Positions 9,016 to 18,284 of a stretch of 64,000 nt of DNA are shown here, piece after piece. The stretch is taken from the NCBI RefSeq assembly GCF_020524905.1, contig NZ_JAIVKI010000002.1:186001-250000 (forward strand). The letters are read 5' to 3'. The notes below the pieces were generated by a model. It was not told the origin of the DNA, did no database searches, and saw only the letters and a list, made by a program, of their open reading frames with translations. This DNA is from Microbulbifer variabilis. GTDB lineage: Bacteria > Pseudomonadota > Gammaproteobacteria > Pseudomonadales > Cellvibrionaceae. Each line of letters begins with the position of its first letter. The stretch's first letter is position 1. Made by a program: the position numbers and the translations under genes.

Positions 9016-10347
9016 ATGGCAATTCTAAGTAGAAGTGAAGCGAAGCGTATTCTCGACAAGGTTTTAAAATACAGCCGCGCCGATGAAGCCAGCGCGCAGC
9101 TGGCCGGCAGCGAGACCGGTAATATTCGCTACGCGCGCAATAGTGTTTCCACCAGTGGCATCGTCAATGATATCGAGCTGGCTGTGGAGGCCCGTTTCGG
9201 TAAGAAGTCCGGTGTAGCTACCATCAACGAATTCAGCGATGCCTCCCTGGAAAAAGTGATGCGCCGCGCGGAAGAGCTGGCCAAGCTGTCGCCGGAAAAT
9301 CCGGAAGCCATGCCGATGCTGGGCCCACAGAAATATGTCAGCGTAGACGGCTTTGCCAAGTCCACTGCGGATATCACCCCAGACCAGCGCGCCAAGGCAG
9401 CGGCAGATTCCATTATTGCAGCCAAGGAAAAGAAAGTGGTTGCCGCAGGTTACCTGGAGGACGAGCGCTCTTTTGCCGCAGTCGCCACTAGCAAGGGCTT
9501 GTTCGGCTACCACGCCTCCACTTCCGCCAACTTCACCGTGACCATGCGCACCGAGAATGGCTTGGGTTCGGGTTGGGCCGAAAGTGATGTTACCGATTTC
9601 GGCGCGATGAATACCGGCAGCACTTCCTCTGTAGCCATCGACAAGGCGGTACTGTCCCAAGAAGCCCGCGCCCTGGAGCCGGGCAAGTACACCGTAATTC
9701 TGGAACCCAATGCGGTGTCCGGCTTGGTGGGTTATATGATGAGCGGCTTTGATGCGCGCAGTGCCGACGAAGGCCGCAGCTTTATGAGCAAGAAGGGCGG
9801 CGGCAACCGTACCGGCGAGAAGATGTTCGACAAGCGCGTACACTTCTACTCCGATCCCACCAATCTCGATGTGCCGGCACAGCCCTGGACCGACAACGAC
9901 TTTATGAGATTGCAACGCACCGACTGGGTGAAAGATGGTGTAGTGAAAAATCTGGTGCGCGACCGCTACTGGGCCGAGCAAAGCAAAGGCGAAGTGGTGC
10001 CCGAGCCTAACAACCTGATTATGGTCGGCGGCGATAAAACCACCGAAGCCCTGATCAAAAATACTCGTCGCGGCATCCTGGTAACCCGCACCTGGTATAT
10101 CCGTATGGTCGATCCCCAGTCCATGCTGCTGACCGGCCTCACCCGCGACGGCACCTTCTATATCGAAAACGGCAAGATCAAATACCCGGTGAAGAACTTC
10201 CGCTTCAACGAGAGTCCGGTGATTATGCTCAACAATATTGAGGATATGGGGATACCCCAGCGCGTAAGCATGTGGGACATGTCCGCCATGATTCCCGCGT
10301 TGAAGGTACGCGACTTCACCTTCAGCAGCCTTTCCGACGCCGTATAA
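9016..10347 (+). CDS. TldE/PmbA-like subunit
   Basis: A 443-residue TldE-type partner of the TldD-like proteins. It has the family fold and the C-terminal signature GIPQRVSMWDMSAMIPALKV, but no HExxxH motif, as expected for the non-catalytic subunit. It has no signal peptide although both flanking TldD copies have one. If it acts with them it must remain cytoplasmic or be carried through the Tat system bound to a TldD copy. A good ribosome-binding site (GGAGGAAAGG) lies 5 bp before the ATG. Confidence 0.85.
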   Translation: MAILSRSEAKRILDKVLKYSRADEASAQLAGSETGNIRYARNSVSTSGIVNDIELAVEARFGKKSGVATINEFSDASLEKVMRRAEELAKLSPENPEAMPMLGPQKYVSVDGFAKSTADITPDQRAKAAADSIIAAKEKKVVAAGYLEDERSFAAVATSKGLFGYHASTSANFTVTMRTENGLGSGWAESDVTDFGAMNTGSTSSVAIDKAVLSQEARALEPGKYTVILEPNAVSGLVGYMMSGFDARSADEGRSFMSKKGGGNRTGEKMFDKRVHFYSDPTNLDVPAQPWTDNDFMRLQRTDWVKDGVVKNLVRDRYWAEQSKGEVVPEPNNLIMVGGDKTTEALIKNTRRGILVTRTWYIRMVDPQSMLLTGLTRDGTFYIENGKIKYPVKNFRFNESPVIMLNNIEDMGIPQRVSMWDMSAMIPALKVRDFTFSSLSDAV

Positions 10348-10374
10348 CCGCCAGCACCAATTGAGGATAACAAA

Positions 10375-12006
10375 ATGGATAGAAGAAAATTTCTCCAGCT
10401 CAGCGGTGCCGGCCTGGGTGTTTCCATGTTGCCGCTGTCCGGCAATCTGGTGGCCGAGAGTAAACTGACGCAAAGCGGAATCGATCTTGCAGTTAAAAAA
10501 GAATTTGCCGATGTGGCCCTGAATACCGCCACGAAACTCGGCGCTACTTATGCCGATGTGCGCATTGGCCGCTACCTGAACCAGTACGTGGTTACCCGCG
10601 AGATGAAGGTCCAGGATGTGGTGAATACCGAATCTATCGGTATGGGTATTCGGGTCATTGCCAACGGCACCTGGGGTTTTGCCGCTACCAATGACCTGAC
10701 TGCCGATGGCGTCGCCCGCGCCACCCGCCAGGCGGTTGCCACCGCCAAGGCCAACGCCAAGTACCAGCAGGAGCCAGTACAACTGGCCCCGGTAAAAGGC
10801 CACGGCGAAATCAGCTGGCAGACACCAATCCAAAAAAATGCCATGCAGATCCCTCTGGCCGACAAGGTGGATCTATTGATGGACGTGAATAAGTCCGCAA
10901 TGGATGCGGGTGCCAGCTTTATCAACTCCATGCTGTACCTGGTCAACGAGCAAAAGTATTTTGCCTCTACCGACGGCTCCTATATCGACCAGGATGTTCA
11001 CCGTTTGTGGGCGCCCTTCTGGGTAACTGCGGTGGACAAGAAAACCGGCGGCTTTCGCAACCGCCAGGGCCTCAGCCAGCCAGTAGGACGCGGCTTTGAA
11101 TACCTGGATGGCCGCGCCGAAGACAAGATCCAATCGCAGACGGTGCTCTACCGCGATTCCTATGATATGGCCGAAGATGCACGCCTGGCGGCGCAACAGG
11201 CCAAGGAAAAGCTCACCGCTAAATCGGTAAAACCAGGCAAGTACGACCTGGTGCTGGACCCAAGCCACCTTTGGCTCACTATCCATGAATCCGTCGGCCA
11301 CCCGCTGGAACTGGACCGCGTGCTCGGCTATGAGGCCAACTTCGCCGGCACCTCTTTTGCCACTATGGATAAATGGCGCAGTGGCAAATTCCAATACGGC
11401 AGCGAAAAGGTCAATATTTTTGCCGATAAGGTGCAGCCCGGCTCCCTTGGCGCCGTCGGCTATGACGATGAGGGCGTGAAAACCGATAAATGGGATCTGA
11501 TAAAGGACGGCGTTCTGGTGAACTACCAGGCCATCCGCGATCAGGTGCATATGCTGGGGCAGAAGGAATCCCAGGGCTGCTGCTACGCCGACAGCTGGTC
11601 CAGCGTGCAATTCCAGCGTATGGCCAACGTCTCGCTATCACCAGGCAAGAAAGAGCTGAGCGTTGACGACATGATCAAGGATGTGGAGAAAGGCATCTAC
11701 ATTATCGGTGACGGCTCCTTCTCTATCGACCAGCAGCGCTACAACTTCCAGTTCGGTGGTCAGCTGTTCTACGAAATTGAAGACGGCAAAATTACCGGCA
11801 TGGTGGAGGACGTCGCTTACCAGTCCAACACCCAGGAATTCTGGAATGCCTGCTCGCAGGTATGTGACAAACGCGACTACCGTCTGGGAGGCTCTTTCTT
11901 TGATGGCAAGGGGCAGCCCAGCCAGAGCAGTGCCGTATCCCACGGCAGTGCCACCGCTCGTTTTAACGGTATCAATGTGATCAACACCAAGCGCAAGCTG
12001 GGATGA
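10375..12006 (+). CDS. TldD-like metalloprotease subunit with Tat signal (copy 2)
   Basis: A second 543-residue TldD-like protein, the same length as copy 1 and near-identical over long stretches, hence a tandem duplication around the TldE gene. It keeps the HESVGH zinc helix and the DGKGQP segment. The start MDRRKFLQLSGAG again has a twin-arginine motif followed by a hydrophobic core. Differences include a C-terminal SHGSATARF where copy 1 has SHGCSTTRF. The gene starts 27 bp after the TldE stop with an AGGA site. The cassette suggests two alternative TldD/TldE heterodimers. Confidence 0.88.
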   Translation: MDRRKFLQLSGAGLGVSMLPLSGNLVAESKLTQSGIDLAVKKEFADVALNTATKLGATYADVRIGRYLNQYVVTREMKVQDVVNTESIGMGIRVIANGTWGFAATNDLTADGVARATRQAVATAKANAKYQQEPVQLAPVKGHGEISWQTPIQKNAMQIPLADKVDLLMDVNKSAMDAGASFINSMLYLVNEQKYFASTDGSYIDQDVHRLWAPFWVTAVDKKTGGFRNRQGLSQPVGRGFEYLDGRAEDKIQSQTVLYRDSYDMAEDARLAAQQAKEKLTAKSVKPGKYDLVLDPSHLWLTIHESVGHPLELDRVLGYEANFAGTSFATMDKWRSGKFQYGSEKVNIFADKVQPGSLGAVGYDDEGVKTDKWDLIKDGVLVNYQAIRDQVHMLGQKESQGCCYADSWSSVQFQRMANVSLSPGKKELSVDDMIKDVEKGIYIIGDGSFSIDQQRYNFQFGGQLFYEIEDGKITGMVEDVAYQSNTQEFWNACSQVCDKRDYRLGGSFFDGKGQPSQSSAVSHGSATARFNGINVINTKRKLG

Positions 12007-12070
12007 TCATTGATCCATGCTGGCGGCAGACCGAAAACCGGTCAGCTCCCAGCATTGAAAAAAGTAGGTA

Positions 12071-12178
12071 GAAGGAAAGAAGGTGCTCCGTTCGGGACCG
12101 TATGAGGCATGGATGCCGATTACGAGCGTACAGGGATGTATTCACAGCATGTCTCGAACGGAGCACCTTCTTCCCTTC
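12071..12178 (+). ncRNA. structured intergenic element resembling the TwoAYGGAY RNA motif
   Basis: Two 28-base arms (12071-12098 and 12151-12178) are complementary except at two positions and enclose about 50 bases. Inside are a GGC-ATGGAT-GCC mini-hairpin at 12106-12117 and a second TACA...TGTA hairpin at 12129-12140 whose loop reads AGGGAT. The paired AYGGAY-type loops on a long stem match the described TwoAYGGAY RNA motif of gammaproteobacteria, except for one base in the second loop. That motif has no known function. It sits between the tldD operon and the DUF4159 operon and may also act as a terminator. Confidence 0.5.
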
Positions 12179-12219
12179 GCTCCCGACAATAAAAACCAAC
12201 GCAGTAATAGAGTTATCCC

Positions 12220-12945
12220 GTGTCCCTCACCCGCAAGGCTTTTCTCCAGCGCCTGATCCTGGGTAGCTGCGCTGCAGCGCTGCCACTGGGTACACGCGCG
12301 CAAAATACCGCCCCGGGTAGCGCGCCGGAACTCTACGATTTTTATTTCACCCGCTTAATGTACGAGTCCGGTGACTGGGATGTGGATCAGCGCATGCCCT
12401 CTAACCTGCTCAACTCGCTAGTGGAATACACCAACCTCAGGGTCGATCCCAAAGAACACATAGTGCCGCTGGCCGATAAGAAAATGCTGCTGGCCCCTTT
12501 CTGCTATCTGGCCGGTCACAAGCTGGTGCAGTTCACCAAGGAAGAGGCAAAGAATTTTCGCGATTACGTCAATCGCGGCGGCTTTGTATTTGTCGACGAC
12601 TGCAACCACGATATCGACGGTCTCTTTGCCAAATCCTTCGAAACACAAATGGCCGAGCTGTTTGGCAAAGACTGCCTGCAAAAACTCCCCGATGATCACG
12701 ACCTCTACCGCTGTTTCTTCCAATTTGATGAATTGCCGGTAACCAGCTTTGAGTTAAATGGCTGGGGCGATGATCTGGTACACGATTATCTAAAAGCCAT
12801 TGTTGTTAACGGCCGCATCGCCGTGCTCTACAGCAACAAGGATTTCGGCTGCGAATGGGACTACGACTACCGCAACAAGCGCTGGCTTGCCATCGACAAC
12901 ACAAAATTTGCGGTGAACCTTGTTATTTACGCACTGACGAGCTGA
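12220..12945 (+). CDS. DUF4159 secreted protein
   Basis: A 241-residue protein with an N-terminal export signal (basic start, then LILGSCAAALPLG and a cleavage site near TRAQN). The rest matches DUF4159, with a flavodoxin/glutamine-amidotransferase-like core (GGFVFVDDCNHD). The start is a GTG at 12220. DUF4159 genes commonly lead MoxR-DUF58-BatA operons, as here. The function is unknown; the family is thought to help assemble or mature envelope proteins with the MoxR ATPase. The next gene starts 2 bases after its stop. Confidence 0.8.
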   Translation: MSLTRKAFLQRLILGSCAAALPLGTRAQNTAPGSAPELYDFYFTRLMYESGDWDVDQRMPSNLLNSLVEYTNLRVDPKEHIVPLADKKMLLAPFCYLAGHKLVQFTKEEAKNFRDYVNRGGFVFVDDCNHDIDGLFAKSFETQMAELFGKDCLQKLPDDHDLYRCFFQFDELPVTSFELNGWGDDLVHDYLKAIVVNGRIAVLYSNKDFGCEWDYDYRNKRWLAIDNTKFAVNLVIYALTS

Positions 12946-12947
12946 TT

Positions 12948-13946
12948 ATGCTGACCACCCTGGAAAATAGTATCGAAGAACAACTTCACAGCCTCGACAA
13001 TCTGCAACAGGAGATTGCGCGGGTAATTGTCGGCCAGAAGCCCGTAGTGGAGCAGATGCTGATCTGCCTGTTGGCCGGGGGACACGCCCTGCTCGAAGGG
13101 GTGCCGGGGTTGGGTAAAACCCTGCTGGTAAAAACCCTCGCCGATGCCAGTGCGCTGGATTTTAAGCGGGTGCAGTTCACCCCGGATTTAATGCCCGGAG
13201 ATATTCTCGGCAGTGAGATCCTCGAAGAGGATCACAGCACCGGCAAACGCTTTTTTAAATTCCAGCGTGGCCCGGTATTTACCAATATCCTGCTCGCCGA
13301 TGAAATTAACCGCACGCCGCCGAAGACCCAGGCAGCCCTATTGGAGTCCATGCAGGAGGGCTCGGTAACCGTGGGTGGCAAAACGCTGAAATTGCCCGAT
13401 CCCTATTTCGTGCTGGCCACACAAAATCCCATCGAACAGGCCGGCACTTATCCGCTGCCGGAGGCGCAGCTAGACCGCTTCCTGTTAAATATTCATATCG
13501 ACTATCCCGATGAGCAGGATGAAGTGGAAATCCTGCGCTCCACTACCGGGGCCGCCAGAGTCAAACCCAGCCCCAGCTTGGATGCGGAGCAATTGCGCGA
13601 AATGCAGCAACTGGTGCGGGAAATTCATGTGAGCGACGACTTGTACCGCTACGTGGCGGCACTAGTGCGCGCCACCCGCATGGAAACCAGCGGTAGCGAT
13701 ACCCTGCAACAGTGGATCAAGTGGGGCGCCGGTCCCCGAGCGGGGCAGGCTCTGATTCTCGCCGCCAAGGCACGGGCCCTTTTGCAGCGGCGCCTCGCCG
13801 TCACCCGTGAGGATATCCGCAGCCTGCTACTGCCAGTATTGCGCCACCGCGTGCTGCTCAGCTTCCAGGCCCAGGCCGATGGCGTACAGATGCCACAGCT
13901 GATTGACGCATTACTAGCAGCGGTGCCTGAACCGGGCCGGGACTGA
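12948..13946 (+). CDS. MoxR-family AAA+ ATPase
   Basis: A 332-residue AAA+ ATPase of the MoxR class, chaperone-like motors that work with von Willebrand-type or DUF58 proteins. Walker A is GVPGLGKTL near residue 50, Walker B is ILLADEINRTPPKTQAALLE near residue 110, and sensor 1 is ATQNPIEQAGTYPLPEAQ. The ATG at 12948 follows the DUF4159 stop directly; the frame is open upstream only through overlap. DUF58 follows 5 bp downstream, the classical order. Confidence 0.92.
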   Translation: MLTTLENSIEEQLHSLDNLQQEIARVIVGQKPVVEQMLICLLAGGHALLEGVPGLGKTLLVKTLADASALDFKRVQFTPDLMPGDILGSEILEEDHSTGKRFFKFQRGPVFTNILLADEINRTPPKTQAALLESMQEGSVTVGGKTLKLPDPYFVLATQNPIEQAGTYPLPEAQLDRFLLNIHIDYPDEQDEVEILRSTTGAARVKPSPSLDAEQLREMQQLVREIHVSDDLYRYVAALVRATRMETSGSDTLQQWIKWGAGPRAGQALILAAKARALLQRRLAVTREDIRSLLLPVLRHRVLLSFQAQADGVQMPQLIDALLAAVPEPGRD

Positions 13947-13951
13947 TCGAC

Positions 13952-14854
13952 ATGGAATACCTGTCCCCCAAAACCCTGGCCAGTTGTCGCGATCTGGTGT
14001 GGCTGTCGCGGCATATCGCCGAGGGCGTGATGCTCGGTGTGCAACACAGCCAGCGCCGTGGCACCGGTCTGGAATTTCACCAATACCGCGGCTATCAAGC
14101 GGGTGACTCCATCCGCCATATCGACTGGAAACTGTTCGCCCGCAGCGATCGCTACTTTGTGCGCGAGACCGAGCAGGAGAGCCGCATGCACCTGTGCTTT
14201 GTGCTCGATACCAGTGCCTCTCTGGGCCAGGCGAGCTTTATCGAGCCCAGCCTGAATAAACTGCATTACGCCAAATGCTGGATCGCCAGCCTGTGCTGGC
14301 TGCTCAACGCCCAGGGAGATAGCTTTTCCCTACTGGCATTTAACAACCGACAGACCGTTTATGTGCCCGAAGGCCGGGGCGAGGGCCACCAACGCCAAAT
14401 CGCCCTGCAACTACAAAAACTTAAAGCTAGCGACCACTGGCCAGATCCTTCTCAGCTGGCGCCGCTGTGGCAATACTTCGAACGCCCCTGCCAGGTGGTG
14501 TTGCTGAGTGATTTTTTTCAACAGGGTAATGAGATCAGCGATTTTGCCGCACGCCTGCATGCCGCCGGCCGCCCCTGCCTACCACTGCAGTTGTTAGTGG
14601 AAGCCGAACAGACCTTTCCCTTTGGTGGAGAGCTAAAGCTGCTCAATCCAGAAGTAAGCGCCAGTACTCCCGCAACTTTAGAAGTGGACGCCGAGCGACA
14701 ACGCCAGTCTTATCTGGACGCTTTTGCCCAAGCACAGAGCGAGTTAAAAGCGCGCTTTGCCGCGCAGGCCTGTTCACTACAGACCGATCTTATCGAGCAG
14801 CCTGTGGAAAAGTCATTGCGGCAATTTATTCAACTGCACGACAGGTTGTGCTGA
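13952..14854 (+). CDS. DUF58 protein, MoxR partner
   Basis: A 300-residue DUF58 protein with the diagnostic block EFHQYRGYQAGDSIRHIDW followed by RETEQESRMHLCFVLDTSASLG. The latter is the start of a von Willebrand A-like domain with a DxSxS metal site (DTSAS). Such proteins are presumed substrates or adaptors of MoxR ATPases. It lacks the N-terminal membrane helices of long DUF58 proteins. The next gene begins 1 base after its stop codon. Confidence 0.9.
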   Translation: MEYLSPKTLASCRDLVWLSRHIAEGVMLGVQHSQRRGTGLEFHQYRGYQAGDSIRHIDWKLFARSDRYFVRETEQESRMHLCFVLDTSASLGQASFIEPSLNKLHYAKCWIASLCWLLNAQGDSFSLLAFNNRQTVYVPEGRGEGHQRQIALQLQKLKASDHWPDPSQLAPLWQYFERPCQVVLLSDFFQQGNEISDFAARLHAAGRPCLPLQLLVEAEQTFPFGGELKLLNPEVSASTPATLEVDAERQRQSYLDAFAQAQSELKARFAAQACSLQTDLIEQPVEKSLRQFIQLHDRLC

Positions 14855-15706
14855 GATGTTGTGGATAACTAACGTATTTCAATCCCCACAGTGGCTATGG
14901 CTTTTCACAGCCCTGATTATCCCTATCGCCATTCATTTGCTGCGTCGAAGTAATCCACAGCAGATCTCCTTTGCTGCGCTGCAATGGGTACAAAGATATT
15001 CACAGAGTCGCGCTCACCGCCCCATTGTGGATAACAAGTGGCTACTGCTATTGCGCCTACTAATCGTCGCCCTGCTGGCAAGTTTGTTAGCACAGCCGCT
15101 GATAAAACGGGAAATTTATCCCCAAGAGGGGGTGATACTGTTGGACCCCAGAATTGAGTCGAGCGAAGCGAATACATTTATCCACAGTTCACTACCGCAG
15201 CTTCTAGGGGAAGATTACAAAGTACTGTGGTTATCCCCAGAAACGCCTTCCATAACCGCACCCCCACCACAAAATGTGGACCTGTGGAAAACTCTAACGC
15301 AGCTATCACGTCGCGCGGATTTACGCAGGGCTCATATCCTGTTGATAAACAACGGGGTTCCAACTTCCCATCAAGCACTGAGAGTCAGCCCCCACTGGCA
15401 GTGGCACAGCCTCGATAAACCATCCACAGCTCTAAGCCCAGTGTTACCGAGTATCGCTTTAATGGGCAAAGCGCCCGATTGGTGGGCGCCAGTGCTGGAA
15501 GACTGGCACAGCAGCATGCCGGGACTATCGGTGCACATTCTGGAACAAGAAGAGGCGCCCAGCGTCGGGCAAACGGATTGGCTTATCTACACAGACACCG
15601 CTCCCCTGCCACAAGCTTTGCTGGAGTTTGTGACAAGCGGCGGCCTGTTAATCACCGACAACAGTATCCCACCTTTCGATAACCTCAACTTCGATACGGT
15701 GGATAA
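14803..15706. promoter_or_regulatory. cluster of DnaA-box-like 9-mers inside a coding region
   Basis: Three perfect DnaA boxes (TTATCCACA) occur at 14860-14868 (minus), 15026-15034 (minus) and 15178-15186 (plus). Single-mismatch copies occur at 14803-14811, 14951-14959, 15116-15124, 15231-15239, 15283-15291, 15340-15348 and 15698-15706, with one more at 16305-16313. They fill the 5' two thirds of the BatA-like gene in several reading frames and both orientations, so they are not a protein repeat. A DnaA-titrating or DnaA-reactivating locus (datA or DARS-like) is one reading; no origin gene is nearby. Confidence 0.55.
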
Positions 15707-16076
15707 CAGTCAATCAATTCAGGCGGCCTCAATTGGACGGGGGAGCTGGCTGCGCTACCAAGACGACTGGCACAGCGAGGCGTTTTATCGCCGCGCAGAT
15801 TTGCCTGAACGCTTATGGCAGCAATGGTCTGGGCAAGACTGGGCGCTACAGCACCAAAATCGTGGCCACTGGTCTGCTAACGCAATAGGGGCAGACATAG
15901 CTGGGGCAGACCTTCCTGTAGCAGATACTGAAGTGGAAAACCGTCGAATTAAACAACTGCAACCCTGGTTGATCATCGCCTTACTGTTACTGCTGGCTTT
16001 TGAACGCCTAATTGCCCTATCGCGGTCTCCAGCCAATATGGCAACCAGACGTAACAGAGTGGCAAGCCATGGATAA
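14856..16076 (+). CDS. BatA-like membrane protein
   Basis: A 406-residue protein. The N-terminal 90 residues match the BatA/aerotolerance N-terminal domain: a first helix with PIAIHLLRRSNPQQISFAAL, and a second membrane helix WLLLLRLLIVALLASLLAQP. A periplasmic domain follows, then a C-terminal membrane helix (LIIALLLLLAFERLIAL). No metal-binding DxSxS von Willebrand site is present. The ATG at 14856 follows the DUF58 stop, and its own stop overlaps the next start (ATGGATAA). The coding DNA carries an unusual density of DnaA-box-like 9-mers. Confidence 0.8.
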   Translation: MLWITNVFQSPQWLWLFTALIIPIAIHLLRRSNPQQISFAALQWVQRYSQSRAHRPIVDNKWLLLLRLLIVALLASLLAQPLIKREIYPQEGVILLDPRIESSEANTFIHSSLPQLLGEDYKVLWLSPETPSITAPPPQNVDLWKTLTQLSRRADLRRAHILLINNGVPTSHQALRVSPHWQWHSLDKPSTALSPVLPSIALMGKAPDWWAPVLEDWHSSMPGLSVHILEQEEAPSVGQTDWLIYTDTAPLPQALLEFVTSGGLLITDNSIPPFDNLNFDTVDNSQSIQAASIGRGSWLRYQDDWHSEAFYRRADLPERLWQQWSGQDWALQHQNRGHWSANAIGADIAGADLPVADTEVENRRIKQLQPWLIIALLLLLAFERLIALSRSPANMATRRNRVASHG

Positions 16077-18282
16077 GAGCCTGCCAACCATGGATGCTGT
16101 GCGTAGACGCTGGCAACTGACAGCCCTGCGACCCTACCTCTGGCTCGCCACCGGCCTCAGCCTTCTGGCCGGCTTCGGTGTTTTTGTAATTGGCTGGCCC
16201 CAGTGGCTATTGCCCGCCTGGCTTGGAATTGTTGTTACAGCAATTCTATTGGATCGCACCTGGCGCCCAAGCTCTAACCGCCTATGCCGACAATTGGATG
16301 GTCAATATCCACAGCTGCAAGACAGCAGCCAGCTGCTTAGGCAGCAGGAAACCAACCTAAGTCCATTGCAGCAATTGCAGCGTGCGCGTGTCGAAACAGA
16401 GCTGCGACAATTACTGAAAAGTGGCGATAAATCATCTTTCGGTCCAAAAAGACTGCGCAGTGCCCTGGCAAATGCCTTCGGTGCCTGCTTGGGACTATTG
16501 TTATTTGTACTGAGCGATTCTCACGTCATTGGGGAAAAAACCGAGACCACGCAACAAAATACCGCTATTCCCGTTGTCGAAGTAACACGCGCGGCAACCT
16601 ATATCCAGCCGCCCGCCTACACTGGGCTCGCAGACGACAGCCAATCCCTACAAGTCGATGTACCAGAGCAATCCAAAGTCGAGTGGCAACTTGAATTGAA
16701 TCAGCCTGTGCAAGGACTGGAAATGTTGGCCGAAGCTGAGCGCTTTGCCTTTTCTCCGCTAGGTGGTCTACCTAGTAAAAAATGGCAATTACAACGCACT
16801 ATCGCCAAGGCAGACTTTTACCAGCTCTCAGTGCAACTCGCGGAGAGCCAAATACTATTGCCGGAAATTCACAATATCCGAGCGCAAAAAGATAATGCCC
16901 CTGAGTTTACCTTTGAGGCTCCCAGTCTGCGCGTCGATACCATTCAAGGGAGCACCGAAGATATTCCCGTGAAAGTGATCATTAATGATGATTATCAGGT
17001 GAGCTCTGCGGATTTATTGGTCACCCTCACCAGCGGCACCGGGGAAAATTTACGCTTTCGCGAGGAGCGCATTGCACTCACCAGCTTGCAGTCCGCTCCT
17101 TTATCTATAAGCCCCTCGGCAAACAATAAAGAAGTTCGTTACGATTTCACCCTGCCCATCCACCGGTTTTCCATGGAGGCGGGCGATGAACTCTATTGGT
17201 ATCTTGAAGCCAGGGATAACCGGGAGCCCAGCGCTAACGTGGCCAAGAGTCAGCACTTTATTTTGCGTTGGCCACAGGAGGAAATTTTTGGGCTGAGCGA
17301 TAGCGAAGGTATGGCGATTAAAGTCTTGCCGGAGTATTTCCGCAGCCAACGCCAACTGATTATTGATACCGAAGCTCTATTAGCTGAGCGCGAGCAGTTA
17401 CAGCCGGAGGAGTTTCGCAAACGCTCTGAAGGCTTGGCCTATGAACAGAATCTGTTGCGTTTGCGCTACGGCCGTTTTCTCGGTGAGGAGGATTCAGAAG
17501 AGGGACACCCTGAAGAAGAGGGTGAACAGCACACGTCTGAAGAGGAATCCGAACACGACGATAGTCACCATTATTCAGAGAAGAATGAACATAAGGCACA
17601 CAGCGAAGAAACTGCCACTCCTTTTGCCCAGCGGGATTCCCATTTCGAACAGGCAGCTCGCATAGCCGCCTCTGCCGGACATCTACATGACAGTTCTGAA
17701 CATGCCACCCTGTTTGACCCACAAACCAAGGAGTTACTGCGCAGCGCTCTGAATGCTATGTGGAGTTCCTGGCGCGACCTTTCAGTAATAGAACCTCAGG
17801 CCTCCCTGCCCCATCAGCACCGGGCTCTGCGCTTTATCAAGGAAGTACAACAGGCCTCGCGTATTTACTTGCAGAGAATTGGCTTCGAAGCGCCGCCCAT
17901 AGACGAAAGCCGCCGCTTCAGCGGAGAAAGGGAAGAAGTAGCGCCTGAAACCGTTAGCAGTGCCTTTGAACAAAAACAAAGAGCACAGCTGCTCACCTTA
18001 ATGGAACAGGTAAGGGTTGGGATCGAACTCGACCCGGAGTTGGTAAAGCAAGTCAATAAACTCGCCGCAAAGCAATCACAAGATCTCGGCTTGGAGCTCT
18101 CCAAACAGCTGCGCTTATACCAACAGCGCCACCAACAACCAGACTGCGCCGACTGCAAGGGCTCCCTTAATCAGCTGCTTTATCAGTTACTGCCTGCACC
18201 GGAGTCTGCGCCTTCACTGCCTTTACAAACCGAAGCAAATGGCCATTTCAGCCGTTGGCTACACAAGCAGGGGGAGACGTAA
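16069..18282 (+). CDS. DUF4175-like large membrane protein of the MoxR operon
   Basis: A 737-residue protein with two N-terminal membrane helices (about residues 25-45 and 50-66) and another near 145. A long extracytoplasmic beta-rich part follows, starting with the YIQPPAYTG segment typical of DUF4175-type proteins (AYTxPPAYTG). Around residues 480-530 is a low-complexity stretch rich in Glu and His, which could bind metal. The C-terminal 150 residues are helical. The start at 16069 overlaps the BatA-like stop by 8 bases. Function is unknown; context ties it to the MoxR/DUF58 system. Confidence 0.7.
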   Translation: MDKSLPTMDAVRRRWQLTALRPYLWLATGLSLLAGFGVFVIGWPQWLLPAWLGIVVTAILLDRTWRPSSNRLCRQLDGQYPQLQDSSQLLRQQETNLSPLQQLQRARVETELRQLLKSGDKSSFGPKRLRSALANAFGACLGLLLFVLSDSHVIGEKTETTQQNTAIPVVEVTRAATYIQPPAYTGLADDSQSLQVDVPEQSKVEWQLELNQPVQGLEMLAEAERFAFSPLGGLPSKKWQLQRTIAKADFYQLSVQLAESQILLPEIHNIRAQKDNAPEFTFEAPSLRVDTIQGSTEDIPVKVIINDDYQVSSADLLVTLTSGTGENLRFREERIALTSLQSAPLSISPSANNKEVRYDFTLPIHRFSMEAGDELYWYLEARDNREPSANVAKSQHFILRWPQEEIFGLSDSEGMAIKVLPEYFRSQRQLIIDTEALLAEREQLQPEEFRKRSEGLAYEQNLLRLRYGRFLGEEDSEEGHPEEEGEQHTSEEESEHDDSHHYSEKNEHKAHSEETATPFAQRDSHFEQAARIAASAGHLHDSSEHATLFDPQTKELLRSALNAMWSSWRDLSVIEPQASLPHQHRALRFIKEVQQASRIYLQRIGFEAPPIDESRRFSGEREEVAPETVSSAFEQKQRAQLLTLMEQVRVGIELDPELVKQVNKLAAKQSQDLGLELSKQLRLYQQRHQQPDCADCKGSLNQLLYQLLPAPESAPSLPLQTEANGHFSRWLHKQGET

Positions 18283-18284
18283 CT

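Noticed and set aside
9064..10833. 589-codon open frame antisense to the TldE and second TldD genes
   Set aside because: It mirrors strongly biased GC-ending codons of the real genes. The two sense frames have clear family motifs, and the antisense protein has none.
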